A stretch of 52,156 nt of DNA from Pantoea conspicua (GCF_002095315.1 NZ_MLFN01000027.1:1-52156), one strand, 5' to 3'; counted from the stretch's first letter, positions 19,478 through 33,033 are shown. A program made the numbers and translations. Notes: generated by a model not told the origin, from the letters alone.

Positions 19478-20248
19478 ATGAGTAATGCAGCCTGGCCAAA
19501 TGGATTTCGTCGTCGTTTATTAGCGGGTGAAACCCTGATTGGTAGCTGGTGTGCGCTGGCCAGCCCGATCTCCACTGAGATTTTAGGGCTGGCCGGTTTT
19601 GACTGGCTGGTTCTGGATGGTGAACACGCGCCAAACGACATCACCACCTTTGTGCCGCAGCTGATGGCGCTGAAGGGCAGCCACAGCGCACCGGTGGTGC
19701 GTCCGCCCTGCAATGAGCCGGTGATCATCAAGCGCCTGCTTGATATCGGTTTCAGTAACTTCCTGGTGCCATTTGTTGAGACTGAAGAGGAAGCGCTGCG
19801 CGCAGTGGCCTCCACCCGCTATCCACCCGCTGGCATTCGTGGCGTGTCGGTCTCTCATCGCAGCAACATGTACGGCACCCTGCCAGATTACAACAGCAGC
19901 ATCAACGACAACATTACAGTGCTGGTGCAGATCGAAACCCAGCAGGCGGTGGACAACATTGGCGCCATTGCCGCGGTTGAAGGCGTTGATGGCATCTTCG
20001 TGGGGCCAGGCGATCTCTCCGCCGCGCTCGGCTATCTCGGCCAGCCGGCGCACCCGGAAGTGCTGAAGGTTATTAAACATATCTTTGAACGCGCTAAAGC
20101 CGCAGGCAAACCGAGCGGCATTCTGGCACCGGTAGAAGCAGATGCACGCCGCTATCTGGAATGGGGCGCGACCTTCGTGGCGGTCGGCAGCGATCTCGGT
20201 GTGTTCCGCAACGCCACACAGGCGCTTTGCGACAAATTTAAGCGTTAA
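19478..20248 (+). CDS. garL: 5-keto-4-deoxy-D-glucarate aldolase
   Basis: GarL is a Mg-dependent class II aldolase that splits 5-keto-4-deoxy-D-glucarate to pyruvate and tartronate semialdehyde. The 256-residue protein (same as E. coli) has the HpcH/HpaI-family catalytic His50 in LDGEHAPND, Mg ligands in QIETQQAV (Glu about 153) and [11 protein letters not shown] (Asp about 179), and FLVPFVET. An AGGAG site precedes the ATG. In E. coli it belongs to garPLRK, elsewhere on the chromosome. Here it follows gudD directly, so both dehydratases supply it locally. Confidence 0.96.
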   Translation: MSNAAWPNGFRRRLLAGETLIGSWCALASPISTEILGLAGFDWLVLDGEHAPNDITTFVPQLMALKGSHSAPVVRPPCNEPVIIKRLLDIGFSNFLVPFVETEEEALRAVASTRYPPAGIRGVSVSHRSNMYGTLPDYNSSINDNITVLVQIETQQAVDNIGAIAAVEGVDGIFVGPGDLSAALGYLGQPAHPEVLKVIKHIFERAKAAGKPSGILAPVEADARRYLEWGATFVAVGSDLGVFRNATQALCDKFKR

Positions 20249-20267
20249 TCAATCAAGGGGAAACGCA

Positions 20268-21152
20268 ATGAAAATTGGATTTATCGGCCTCGGCATCATG
20301 GGCAAACCCATGAGTAAAAACCTGGTGAAAGCCGGTTATTCACTGGTGGTGCGTGACCATCATTCAGAGAACGAAGCGGAACTGGTTGAGCTGGGCGCGA
20401 CCGTTGCGAAATCACCGAAAGAAGTGGCGGAGCAGTGTGACGTGGTGATCACCATGGTGCCTAACTCGCCACAGGTTAAAGAGGCCTGTCTCGGCGAACA
20501 GGGCATTATCGCCGGGGCGAAGCCGGGCCTGATTGTGATCGACATGAGTTCCATTGCGCCACTGGCCAGCCGCGAGATTCACGATGCGCTGGCGGCAAAG
20601 CAGATCAAAATGCTGGATGCGCCGGTCAGTGGTGGCGAGCCCAAAGCGATTGAAGGCACGCTGTCGGTGATGGTGGGCGGCGATAAGGCGGTATTTGATC
20701 ACTGCTACGACATCATGAAAGCGATGGCGGGCTCGGTAGTCCATACCGGCGACATCGGCGCGGGCAACGTCACCAAACTGGCAAACCAGGTAATTGTGGC
20801 GCTGAACATTGCCGCAATGTCCGAGGCGTTATCGCTGGCAACCAAAGCGGGCGTGAACCCGGATCTGGTTTATCAGGCGATCCGGGGCGGCCTGGCCGGC
20901 AGTACTGTGCTGGATGCCAAAGCGCCGATGGTGATGGATCGCAACTTTAAGCCAGGCTTCCGTATCGATTTACATATCAAGGATCTGGCGAATGCGCTGG
21001 ATACCTCACACGGCATTGGCGCGCATCTGCCGCTGACGGCGGCGGTAATGGAGATGATGCAGGCGCTGCGTAATGATGGTCAGGGCTCCGCCGACCACAG
21101 TGCACTTGCCTGCTATTATGAGAAGTTAGCGAAGGTTGAAATCGCCCGCTAA
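20268..21152 (+). CDS. garR: tartronate semialdehyde reductase
   Basis: GarR is a beta-hydroxyacid dehydrogenase that reduces tartronate semialdehyde to D-glycerate with NAD(P)H. From the ATG at 20268 it has 294 residues (as in E. coli). The cofactor loop is GLGIMGKPM at 7-15, the substrate motif DAPVSGGEPKA is at about 117-127, and the catalytic Lys170 is in GNVTKLANQ. A GGGG ribosome site lies 8 bases before this ATG. The frame continues open upstream through the end of garL, but that extension is antiparallel in content and unsupported. Confidence 0.96.
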   Translation: MKIGFIGLGIMGKPMSKNLVKAGYSLVVRDHHSENEAELVELGATVAKSPKEVAEQCDVVITMVPNSPQVKEACLGEQGIIAGAKPGLIVIDMSSIAPLASREIHDALAAKQIKMLDAPVSGGEPKAIEGTLSVMVGGDKAVFDHCYDIMKAMAGSVVHTGDIGAGNVTKLANQVIVALNIAAMSEALSLATKAGVNPDLVYQAIRGGLAGSTVLDAKAPMVMDRNFKPGFRIDLHIKDLANALDTSHGIGAHLPLTAAVMEMMQALRNDGQGSADHSALACYYEKLAKVEIAR

Positions 21153-21227
21153 AACCCGGTGCCGGTATCTGCGGATGCCGGACTGGTTTCAGAGCATTTC
21201 AATCATTTAACAGCGCTCGGATTGCCT

Positions 21228-22367
21228 ATGAAAATCGTAATCGCACCGGATTCATATAAAGAGAGTTTATCCGCCCTGGAGGTGGCATCGGCGATTGAAG
21301 CGGGTTTCCGTGAAATCTTTCCCGATGCACACTACCTGAAAATACCGGTCGCCGACGGTGGCGAAGGCACGGTAGAAGCGATGGTGGCGGCGACGAAAGG
21401 AAAAATCGTCAGGTTGAAGGTTACCGGGCCGCTTGGCGCGCAGGTCGACGCGTTTTATGGTTTGTCGGGTGATGAACGCACCGCCTACATCGAAATGGCG
21501 GCGGCCAGCGGCCTTGAACGGGTGCCTGCTGCGCAACGCGATCCGCTGGTGACTACCTCCTTCGGCACCGGCGAACTGATTAAGAGCGCGCTGGATAAGG
21601 GTGTTGATCATATCATTATCGGCATCGGTGGCAGTGCCACCAACGACGGCGGTGCGGGCATGATGCAGGCGCTGGGTGCCCGACTGCTGGACGCGCAGGG
21701 CAGTGAAATCGGTTATGGCGGCGGCGCGCTGCCCGATCTCGCCAGCATTGATATCAGCCAGCTGGATAGCCGCATTGCAGAGTGCCGCATCGAGGTGGCG
21801 TGTGATGTGACCAATCCGCTGACTGGTAAAGAGGGCGCATCGGCGATTTTTGGCCCGCAAAAAGGTGCGACGCCGGCGCTGGTGGAGCAGCTCGATCAGG
21901 CACTGACTCACTACGCAGCGATTATTCAGCGCGATCTCGATATGGATGTGCTGCATATTCCCGGCGGCGGTGCGGCAGGCGGCATGGGCGCTGCGCTGCA
22001 CGCATTTTGTCAGGCCGATTTGCGCCGCGGGATTGAGATTGTCACCGAAGCGCTGGGGCTGGCTGAGCAGGTAAAGGATGCCGATCTGGTGATTACCGGT
22101 GAAGGGCGCATCGACAGTCAGAGTATTAATGGCAAGGTGCCGATTGGCGTGGCCAGCGTGGCAAAGCGCTTTAATAAACCGGTGATTGGCATTGCCGGCA
22201 GCCTGACGGCAGATGTCGGCGTGGTGCATCAGCACGGTCTGGATGCGGTGTTCAGCGTGCTCTACAGCATCTGTTCGCTGGAAGATGCGCTGGCCAGCGC
22301 CGGTAATAACGTTCAGCTGACCGCACGTAACGTTGCGGCTACGCTGAAGCTGGCCGGTTTCCGCTAA
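21228..22367 (+). CDS. garK: glycerate 2-kinase
   Basis: GarK phosphorylates D-glycerate to 2-phosphoglycerate, the last step of the glucarate/galactarate route and the entry point to enolase. The chosen start gives 379 residues (E. coli GarK 381). Class I glycerate kinase motifs visible are [15 protein letters not shown] near the start, [44 protein letters not shown] and TGEGRIDSQ. Homology begins at [11 protein letters not shown], so the 23-codon upstream extension is rejected. It ends the catabolic run and converges on barA. Confidence 0.95.
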   Translation: MKIVIAPDSYKESLSALEVASAIEAGFREIFPDAHYLKIPVADGGEGTVEAMVAATKGKIVRLKVTGPLGAQVDAFYGLSGDERTAYIEMAAASGLERVPAAQRDPLVTTSFGTGELIKSALDKGVDHIIIGIGGSATNDGGAGMMQALGARLLDAQGSEIGYGGGALPDLASIDISQLDSRIAECRIEVACDVTNPLTGKEGASAIFGPQKGATPALVEQLDQALTHYAAIIQRDLDMDVLHIPGGGAAGGMGAALHAFCQADLRRGIEIVTEALGLAEQVKDADLVITGEGRIDSQSINGKVPIGVASVAKRFNKPVIGIAGSLTADVGVVHQHGLDAVFSVLYSICSLEDALASAGNNVQLTARNVAATLKLAGFR

Positions 22368-22489
22368 CCCGCTGGCGCGACAGGGCGGCCATGACCTGCG
22401 TCGCTAAGATTGATGAAGGAGCACGCGGCGGCCGCCCTGCAGGCCACGATACTGGCCACCGCCACCGCCACCGCCACCGCAGGCGGTGG
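22368..22489. repeat. garK-barA intergenic repeats: 10-bp inverted repeat and GCCACC hexamer array
   Basis: Between the convergent garK and barA stops, a perfect 10-bp inverted repeat (22381-22390 with 22430-22439, 39-nt spacer) is followed by four tandem GCCACC units (22455-22478). The last unit plus GC pairs with GCGGTGGC at 22483-22490, directly beside the barA stop. The block probably folds on either strand. No gene is seen. Confidence 0.75.
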
Positions 22490-25218
22490 CTACCCGATGC
22501 CCAGCACCCGCCGGGCTTCTCTGGCAACGTTCTCCATCTCATCCTGCAATTCCAGCAGTTCAGGTTCCAGTGCAGCAATATCGCTGGCGTGGTGCAGTTC
22601 GCGCTCCAGCTGATGACAAAGCTGCTTCATGCGCGGCACACCGCTGTAGCTGGCGCTACCGTGCAGTTTATGAATGATCTCACGCAGCGCACTGACCTCA
22701 TTGCTGGTCATAGACTGCGCCATCTTTGCGTGGACTTCAGGTAAAAACTCCAGCAGCATCCGCAGCAGATCGCGCGCCAGATCCGGCTTGTTTGCCGCCT
22801 GTCGCAGCGCCAGCTGCCAGTCGAGCGTTGGCAGTATGTGGGACAGTTCCGGCACGGTCGCAGCGGGCGGCCGGGTGTAGCGTGCCAGCAGCTGGCTTAA
22901 TTTGCTTTCATCAATCGCTTCGCCAGATAATCATTCATCCCCGCCTTAATCAGTTGTTCCCGCTCGCCATCAATCGCATGGGCGGTAACGGCGACGATCG
23001 GCGTGCTGGCATGGTGCGGCAGGCTGCGGATGATTTCGCTGGCGCGAATACCATCAATGTCCGGCATCTGAATATCCATCAGAATCACGTCCAGCGCCTG
23101 CTGGCGGGCTTCGCGAATCGCGTGTTCGGCGCTGTTACACAGCACGATGCGCTGCACCTGCTCCTCCAGTAAGGCCCCGATTAGCTTGAGATTGGCCGGA
23201 TTGTCATCCACCGCCATCACGGTCAACGGCAAGCGTGGCGACAGCGGCATTTCGCTGATCTGGCGGGTGTGCAAATCAACCAGCATTGGCAGCAGGCGGG
23301 TCAGGGAGACCGGTTTAGCGATACAGCCATCAATGCCACGGACCTTCAGCTCATCGGCCAGCAGCATCATCGGGCTGGGGAGTGCTATCAGAACATGATC
23401 GGCCCGATCCAATAGCGCGTTAATCTGGCTTTCATCCAGTAACTGATGCTGGCTGACGGTGACCGGCATTGCCATCAACAGCAGCGGATAGTGCGTCTCG
23501 CTTAATCCTTCCAGCGTCTCGCTGTAATCGATCTGTAGCGGCGTCGCGCTTAACATCTCCAGCGCCGCCCGGGCGACAGCAGGATCGGCTTCCACATAGG
23601 CGATACGTGTATGCGACAGCGCCTCCAGCACCCGCGGCATACCTGGCGCATTCGGATTGAGATCCAGCTGTACCCGAATCACAAAGGTCGAGCCGTGATC
23701 CGGCCGGCTGCTGAAGGTGATTTCGCCGCCCATCTCCCTTACCAGCTTCTGGGTGATCACCAGCCCCAGCCCGGTGCCGCCGTGGCGGCGTGAAATGCTG
23801 GCGTCAGCCTGACGAAACGCCTGGAACAGTTGGGTCTGCTGCTGCTCCGAGATGCCGATGCCGGTATCCTCGACCTGAATCTCCAGCTCGACCCGGGTAT
23901 GGGTGATCACCCGCTGTCCGACGCGCAGGCCAATGGTGCCCTTTTCGGTAAATTTAATCGCATTGCCAATCAGGTTAATCAGGATCTGCTGCAGCCGCAG
24001 CGCATCGCCAATCACGTTATCCGGCACGCTGCTGTCGCACACCACCGTCAGCTCCAGACCTTTGTCATGGGCCGACGGTGCCAGCAGCACCAGGGTTTCA
24101 TCCAGCGTGGCGCGCAGCGGGAAGGGAATCGCTTCCAGCATCAGCTTGCCCGCTTCCAGCTTAGAGAAGTCGAGCACGTCGTTGATAATGCTGAGCAGAT
24201 TGTTGGCCGAGCGTTCGATGGTCTGCATGTAATCACGCTGGGTGGCGCGCAGCTGGGTCTTGAGCATTTGTCGGCTAAAGCCCAGCACGCCGTTAAGCGG
24301 AGTACGCAGTTCATGCGACATATTGGCTAAAAACTCTGACTTAATGCGGGCCGCTTCCTGTGCCCGTTTTTTTGCCAGGTCCAGCTCGACGTTCTGGATC
24401 TCCAGCTGTTCCAGCGTCTCACGCAGATCATAAGTGGCCTGGTCGATATTGTGCTGCATCTCTTCGTGATAGGCGGTGAGCGACATCGCCATCGCATTAA
24501 TGCCATTTTTCAGAATGCTCAGTTCGCCCAGCATGTAACCCTCAACCCGGCTGTCGAGCTGTCCGCGACGAATCCGGTCCACGGTGGTGACCATGTTGCG
24601 GATCGGGCCGGTGACGTCGCGCATCAGGCGATAGGCGAACAGCATCGCAATACAGAGGCAAAACAGCAGCATCAGCGTAGCGACAAACACCTCTTTGTAC
24701 TGCTGCAGCCGTACCGATTGCAGATCGAGTTCGATGGCGACATAGCCGAGTGGATTACCGGCCGGTTTGGCATCTGCATCCGGCAGTTCATCGATGTCAT
24801 AACGTTCAGTGGTAATCGGGGTACGCAGAATCAGTACGCTGCCGTGCCGTTCCATTGAGACATCATCGGGCAGGGCGCGGATATCATCCTGTTGCAGCAG
24901 ACTCAGGTTTTGTTTGTCATTGGAGGTGACATAGAGCTGGTTATGGTTGTCGAACACCGAAATCGCCCGGACGATGCCGGAGTGACGGCGATGCAGCAGG
25001 CTGACCAGCTCACGCATCGCATCGCGGTTATGCCAGGTCATGCTGTATTCGCTGGAGATCGCCAGCGGTTCAATAATATTGGCGCCGGCATCCATTACCT
25101 GCCGCTGCAGTTCGTTGTAGCGATGCACCACAAAAAATGAGCTGAGCAGCAGGCCAACCATCAGGGTGGGTGCCAGAATTAAAATCATCATTCGCGCCCG
25201 CAGGCTGTATTTGGTCAT
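22490..25218 (-). pseudogene. barA: barA, hybrid sensor histidine kinase, frameshifted before its HPt domain
   Basis: BarA is the inner-membrane tripartite kinase that senses short-chain acids and phosphorylates UvrY, which turns on csrB. In order are TM1 (about 10-31), a periplasmic domain, TM2 (about 177-196), HAMP, HisKA with His302 in MSHELRTP, HATPase, a receiver with Asp about 715 in LMDIQMPD, and an HPt with its His in IHKLHGS. A missing base at about plus 22917 (AAGCGATT where AAGCCGATT is expected) ends the first frame after 773 residues. The HPt lies in another frame (22490-22855). Restoring one base gives 909 residues (E. coli 918). Truncation would stop phosphotransfer, unless the indel is a consensus error. 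Confidence 0.9.
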
Positions 25219-25310
25219 AATAGTCGCCTGGCTACTCCGGCATTAACGTCCCTGTGCATCCGTCGACGAACCTGTGCACATCGTTTCAGAGAAAGAGAAT
25301 TAACCATACT

Positions 25311-26639
25311 ATGGCGCAATTTTACGCGGCAAAACAGCGCACCACCCCGCAACAACGTATTACCGTTACCATCGACGAGCTGGACCCGTTCGGTCAGGGG
25401 GTGGCGCGTCATAAAGGTAAAACCATTTTTGTCAGCGGTGCGCTGCCTGGTGAACAGGCCGAAATTATGCTGACAGAGGATAAACGGCAATTTGCCCGAG
25501 CGAAAGTGACGCGGCTGTTAAACCGCAGTCCGGCACGCGTCACGCCGCGCTGTCCCCATTTTGAGCGTTGCGGCGGCTGCCAGCAGCAGCATGTGGAGGT
25601 GGCACTGCAACAACAGAGTAAAGCCCAGGCGCTGAGCCGGATGCTGAGTCAGGCGGCACAGCAGCCGGTGGCGGTCGATGAGGTGATTGCCGGTGAACCC
25701 TGGGGCTATCGCCGCCGTGCCCGGCTGGGGCTGCAGTGGCAGAATAAGCAGCAGCGCCTGCAGATGGGTTTCCGTCAGGAAGCGAGCAACGATCTGGTCG
25801 ATATCCAGCAGTGCCCCATTTTGATGCCCGAACTTGAGGCGTTAATTATCCCGCTACGCCACTGTCTGAGCGGATTACACGCCGTCAGGCGTCTCGGTCA
25901 TGTTGAACTGGTGCAGGCGGACAACGGTCCGCTGATGATACTGCGCCATCTTGATGCGCTGCAGGCTGACGATCGTGAAAAGCTGGAACAGTTTTCGCAT
26001 AAGCATCAGCTGATGCTGTTTCTGGATGCGGGTGATGAGAAATTAACGCCGTTAACCGCAGCAACGCCGTTCTATCACTCGCATCAACTTAAGCTAACCT
26101 TCAGTCCACAGGATTTTATTCAGGTTAACGATGCAGTGAACCAGCAAATGGTGGCACAGGCGATTGACTGGCTCGATCTGCAGCCGGAAGACCAGGTGCT
26201 GGACCTGTTTTGCGGTATGGGAAACTTCACACTTCCTATCGGAATCTTCGTACAAAATGTGGTTGGTGTGGAGGGCATTGCAGCATTAGTGAGGCAGGCA
26301 GCGTATAATGCTGAACTGAATAATCTTAAAAATGTCCGCTTTTTCCAGCATAACCTGGAGGAAGAGGTGTCGCGCCAGCCGTGGGCGGCACAGGGATTTA
26401 ACAAGGTATTACTCGATCCGGCCCGTGCCGGGGCTGCAGGTGTGATGGCGCATGTGGTAAAACTTGCACCCGAACGCGTGGTCTATGTTTCGTGTAATCC
26501 CACCACACTCGCGCGCGACAGCCAGACATTGCTGTCGGCGGGCTACCAATTGGAAAGGGTCGCGATGCTGGATATGTTCCCACATACCCGTCATCTCGAA
26601 TCCATGGTGCTGTTCAAGAAAACAGAAGCGATGGGCTAA
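25311..26639 (+). CDS. rlmD: 23S rRNA m5U1939 methyltransferase
   Basis: RlmD (RumA) methylates U1939 of 23S rRNA using SAM. From the ATG at 25311 it has 442 residues (E. coli 433). It has an N-terminal TRAM domain, a 4Fe-4S site ([10 protein letters not shown] near 80-89 plus the Cys of QQCPILMPE), the SAM motif [13 protein letters not shown], and the catalytic Cys in [13 protein letters not shown]. The in-frame upstream 19 codons overlap the barA promoter side and lack conservation. relA follows 20 bp downstream, as in E. coli. Confidence 0.95.
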   Translation: MAQFYAAKQRTTPQQRITVTIDELDPFGQGVARHKGKTIFVSGALPGEQAEIMLTEDKRQFARAKVTRLLNRSPARVTPRCPHFERCGGCQQQHVEVALQQQSKAQALSRMLSQAAQQPVAVDEVIAGEPWGYRRRARLGLQWQNKQQRLQMGFRQEASNDLVDIQQCPILMPELEALIIPLRHCLSGLHAVRRLGHVELVQADNGPLMILRHLDALQADDREKLEQFSHKHQLMLFLDAGDEKLTPLTAATPFYHSHQLKLTFSPQDFIQVNDAVNQQMVAQAIDWLDLQPEDQVLDLFCGMGNFTLPIGIFVQNVVGVEGIAALVRQAAYNAELNNLKNVRFFQHNLEEEVSRQPWAAQGFNKVLLDPARAGAAGVMAHVVKLAPERVVYVSCNPTTLARDSQTLLSAGYQLERVAMLDMFPHTRHLESMVLFKKTEAMG

Positions 26640-26659
26640 GTCGCTGTGCAGGAGAGGAT

Positions 26660-28891
26660 ATGGTTGCGGTCAGAAGTGCGCATTTAAATACTGAGGGGGA
26701 ATTTGCCCTCGACCAGTGGATCGCCAGTCTCGGTATTGCTAACCCGCAATCATGTCAACGCGTCGCCGAAACCTGGCGCTACTGTGAAGCGCAAACCCAG
26801 GGCCATCCCGATCAATCGCTGCTGCTGTGGCGCGGCATCGAGATGGTCGAAATCCTCTCGATGCTCAGTATGGATATCGAAAGCCTGTGTGCGGCGCTGA
26901 TCTTCCCGCTGGCTAACGACGAAGTGGTGAGCGAAGAGGATCTGGAAAAAACCATCGGCAAAGGCATTGTTTCGCTGGTGCATGGCGTGCGCGATATGGA
27001 TGCGATCCGTCAGCTGAAAGCGATTCACAATGATTCGATGGCTTCCGAGCAGGTGGATAACGTTCGCCGGATGCTGCTGGCGATGGTGGAAGATTTCCGC
27101 TGCGTGGTGCTCAAACTGGCCGAGCGCATCATGAACCTGCGCGAAATGAAAGACGCGCCGGAAGATGAGCGGGTACTGGCCGCCAAAGAGAGCACCAACA
27201 TCTATGCCCCCCTCGCCAACCGGCTCGGCATTGGTCAGCTGAAGTGGGAGCTGGAAGATTACTGCTTCCGCTATCTCCATCCCGATGAATACAAACGCAT
27301 TGCCAAATTACTGCATGAGCGGCGCATTGACCGTGAACAGTACATCGACAACTTCGTCAGCAACCTGCGCAAAGAGATGGCGAAAGAGGGCGTACGCGCC
27401 GAAGTCTATGGCCGGCCTAAACACATCTACAGCATCTGGCGCAAGATGCAGAAGAAGTCGCTGGCGTTTGATGAGCTGTTCGACGTGCGGGCGGTGCGCA
27501 TCGTGGCCGAACGCTTACAGGATTGTTATGGCGCGCTGGGCACGGTACACACGCTCTATCGTCATCTGCCCAGCGAGTTCGATGACTATGTGGCGAATCC
27601 CAAGCCCAATGGTTACCAGTCGATTCACACCGTGGTGTTAGGCCCGCAGGGCAAAACGGTTGAGATCCAGATCCGTACCCGCCAGATGCATGAAGATGCC
27701 GAACTGGGCGTGGCAGCGCACTGGAAATACAAAGAAGGCCCGACCTCCAGCAGCGCCCGCGGCGCGGCGGGGCACGAAGAGCGTATCGCCTGGCTGCGTA
27801 AGCTGATCAGCTGGCAGGAAGAGATGGCGGACTCCGGTGAACTGCTGGAAGAGGTGCGCAGTCAGGTATTTGACGACCGGGTCTACGTCTTTACACCAAA
27901 AGGCGATGTGGTGGATCTGCCAGCCGGCTCAACGCCGCTCGACTTCGCTTACCACATTCACAGTGATATCGGTCACCGCTGTATCGGCGCCAAAATCGGC
28001 GGCCGCATTGTGCCGTTTACCTACCAGCTTCAGATGGGCGATCAGGTTGAAGTGATCACCCAGAAACAGCCGAACCCGAGCCGTGACTGGCTCAATCCCA
28101 ACCTCGGTTACATCACTACCAGCCGTGGCCGCTCAAAGATTCACAACTGGTTCCGTAAGCAGGATCGCGATAAGAACATCATCGCCGGACGACAGATCCT
28201 GGATAATGAACTGAACCAGCTGGATATCAGCCTGCGTGAAGCGGAGAAGTTGCTGCTGCCGCGCTATAACGTCACCTCACTGGAGGAGTTACTGGCGGCG
28301 ATTGGCGGTGGCGATATCCGCCTCAATCAGATGGTTAACTTCCTGCAGGCGAAGCTCAACAAGCCGAGCGCCGAAGAGGAAGATCGCGAAGCGCTGCGCC
28401 AGCTGACCCAGAAATCTTACACCCCGCCGTCACGTAAAGAGAGCGGACGCGTAGTGGTGGAAGGTGTGGGCAACCTGATGCATCACATTGCGCGCTGCTG
28501 CCAGCCGATTCCGGGTGATGATATCGTCGGCTTCATCACCCAAGGGCGCGGCATTTCGATTCACCGTGCCGACTGCGACCAGCTGGCGGAGCTGATCTCC
28601 CATGCGCCGGAGCGCATTGTTGACGCGGTATGGGGCGAAAGTTACTCCAGCGGTTATTCGCTGGTGGTACGGGTGACGGCTAACGATCGCAGCGGATTGC
28701 TGCGGGACATTACCACCATCCTCGCCAATGAAAAGGTCAATGTATTGGGCGTGTCGAGCCGCAGCGATACTAAAAAGCAGCTGGCAACCATCGACATGGA
28801 TATCGAAATTTATAATCATCAGGTGCTGGGACGGGTACTGGCACGGCTGAATCAGGTCTCTGATATCATCGACGCCCGCCGTTTACACTGA
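26660..28891 (+). CDS. relA: GTP pyrophosphokinase (ppGpp synthetase I)
   Basis: RelA makes (p)ppGpp from ATP and GTP/GDP when uncharged tRNA sits in the ribosomal A site. The 743-residue protein (E. coli 744) has a degenerate HD hydrolase domain at the N-terminus, lacking the HD metal motif. The synthetase domain follows, with YGRPKHIYSIWRKM and NPKPNGYQSIHT. Then come a TGS domain (VYVFTPKGDVVDLP, about 409 on), a zinc-finger-like region with HHIARCCQPIPGD, and a C-terminal ACT/RRM domain. It follows rlmD as in E. coli, but the mazEF toxin pair that normally follows is absent. Confidence 0.97.
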   Translation: MVAVRSAHLNTEGEFALDQWIASLGIANPQSCQRVAETWRYCEAQTQGHPDQSLLLWRGIEMVEILSMLSMDIESLCAALIFPLANDEVVSEEDLEKTIGKGIVSLVHGVRDMDAIRQLKAIHNDSMASEQVDNVRRMLLAMVEDFRCVVLKLAERIMNLREMKDAPEDERVLAAKESTNIYAPLANRLGIGQLKWELEDYCFRYLHPDEYKRIAKLLHERRIDREQYIDNFVSNLRKEMAKEGVRAEVYGRPKHIYSIWRKMQKKSLAFDELFDVRAVRIVAERLQDCYGALGTVHTLYRHLPSEFDDYVANPKPNGYQSIHTVVLGPQGKTVEIQIRTRQMHEDAELGVAAHWKYKEGPTSSSARGAAGHEERIAWLRKLISWQEEMADSGELLEEVRSQVFDDRVYVFTPKGDVVDLPAGSTPLDFAYHIHSDIGHRCIGAKIGGRIVPFTYQLQMGDQVEVITQKQPNPSRDWLNPNLGYITTSRGRSKIHNWFRKQDRDKNIIAGRQILDNELNQLDISLREAEKLLLPRYNVTSLEELLAAIGGGDIRLNQMVNFLQAKLNKPSAEEEDREALRQLTQKSYTPPSRKESGRVVVEGVGNLMHHIARCCQPIPGDDIVGFITQGRGISIHRADCDQLAELISHAPERIVDAVWGESYSSGYSLVVRVTANDRSGLLRDITTILANEKVNVLGVSSRSDTKKQLATIDMDIEIYNHQVLGRVLARLNQVSDIIDARRLH

Positions 28892-28944
28892 TACCTCTGG
28901 CCGTCTGTCCGGGATTCGCCGCTGATGTGAATCGCCGGGCAGGC

Positions 28945-28962
28945 GCGCCGCACCAACGGCGC
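28945..28962 (+). terminator. hairpin after relA
   Basis: GCGCCG, six bases, CGGCGC form a stem within the 114 bp between relA and mazG. There is no T tract, so it is a weak terminator or processing site. Nothing resembling mazE or mazF is found in this gap. Confidence 0.35.
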
Positions 28963-29005
28963 TATTGATGTGCCACCTCAAGACCAACCGCAAAGGATTT
29001 CCTGA

Positions 29006-29794
29006 ATGAACGCCATTGATCGCCTGCTTGGCATTATGAAAACCCTGCGCGATCCGCAACACGGCTGCCCGTGGGATCGTGAGCAGACCTTCGCCACCAT
29101 CGCCCCGTATACGCTGGAAGAGACCTACGAAGTGCTGGACGCTATCCAGCGGGAAGATTTCGACGATCTGCGCGGCGAACTGGGCGATCTGCTGTTCCAG
29201 GTGGTGTTTTATGCCCAGATGGCCAGCGAGCAGGATCGCTTTACCTTTGAGGATATCTGCCACGCCATCAGCGACAAGCTGGAGCGCCGTCACCCGCATA
29301 TTTTTGCTGACGCCAGCGCGGAAACCAGCCGCGAGGTGCTGAAAAACTGGGAAGCGATCAAGACCGCTGAACGGGCAGAGAAGGCCCAGCATTCGGCGCT
29401 GGACGACATTCCCAAAGCGCTGCCGGCGCTAATGCGCGCCCATAAAATCCAGAAGCGTTGCCACAACGTCGGTTTCGACTGGACCACACTAGGACCGGTG
29501 GTGGCAAAAGTGCATGAAGAGATCGATGAAGTGATGCACGAGGCGCAGCAAAGCGTGGTAGACGGCGATAAGCTGGAAGAGGAGATCGGTGACCTGCTGT
29601 TCGCTACGGTCAACCTGTCGCGCCATCTCGGCAGCAAAGCGGAAACCGCGCTGCAAAAGGCCAACGATAAGTTTGAGCGCCGCTTCCGCCAGGTCGAGGC
29701 GATTATCGCCGCACAGGGGCTGAGCCTGCCTGGCGCTACGCTGGAACAGATGGAAGCGGCCTGGCAGCAGGTAAAAAGCGCCGAGAAATGCTGA
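29006..29794 (+). CDS. mazG: nucleoside triphosphate pyrophosphohydrolase
   Basis: MazG hydrolyses NTPs and dNTPs to the monophosphate and pyrophosphate, and in E. coli it lowers ppGpp during starvation. The 262-residue protein has two MazG domains. The first holds CPWDREQTF and EETYEVLDAI (about 19-49). The second holds the metal-binding EEIDEVMHEA and EEIGDLLFATVN (about 171-200). In E. coli it is in the relA-mazEF-mazG cluster; here it follows relA without mazEF. An AAAGGA site precedes the ATG. Confidence 0.96.
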   Translation: MNAIDRLLGIMKTLRDPQHGCPWDREQTFATIAPYTLEETYEVLDAIQREDFDDLRGELGDLLFQVVFYAQMASEQDRFTFEDICHAISDKLERRHPHIFADASAETSREVLKNWEAIKTAERAEKAQHSALDDIPKALPALMRAHKIQKRCHNVGFDWTTLGPVVAKVHEEIDEVMHEAQQSVVDGDKLEEEIGDLLFATVNLSRHLGSKAETALQKANDKFERRFRQVEAIIAAQGLSLPGATLEQMEAAWQQVKSAEKC

Positions 29795-29940
29795 TTATTC
29801 CAGCGCTGTGCATAAAATCGCCGATTGCGCTTACACGATTCAGCGCGGCGACAACTTTGTGACGTACATCAACATTTCATTAACGGCTATCCGCTATGTT
29901 AGCCGCAGCAATGCGTTGGAGGATGGCGGTGATTCATCAA

Positions 29941-29969
29941 TTGTGGCTGATAGCGGTTTCCAGTATACT
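29941..29969 (+). promoter_or_regulatory. pyrG promoter
   Basis: A -35 TTGTGG (29941-29946) and a -10 TATACT (29964-29969) are separated by 17 bp, giving a leader of about 48 nt before pyrG. The match to consensus is good; no operator is evident. Confidence 0.65.
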
Positions 29970-30008
29970 GTTTTCCCGTCCTGGTTATTCCACCGTCTTT
30001 AAACCTAA

Positions 30009-31661
<1,653 letters not shown>

Positions 31662-31674
31662 GATTCACGAGCAG

Positions 31675-31704
31675 CGCGCGAACTTTTCGCGCGTTGTTTG
31701 TCTT
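31675..31704 (+). terminator. hairpin with T-rich tail between pyrG and eno
   Basis: An 8-bp perfect stem (31675-31682 with 31686-31693) and a 3-nt loop are followed by TTGTTTGTCTT. It may partly terminate pyrG transcripts before eno or attenuate read-through. Confidence 0.65.
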
Positions 31705-31716
31705 AGGATTGACTAA

Positions 31717-33033
<1,317 letters not shown>

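Noticed and set aside
21267..22235. 322-codon open frame antisense to garK
   Set aside because: Created by codon bias of garK on the opposite strand; no ribosome site or family motif.
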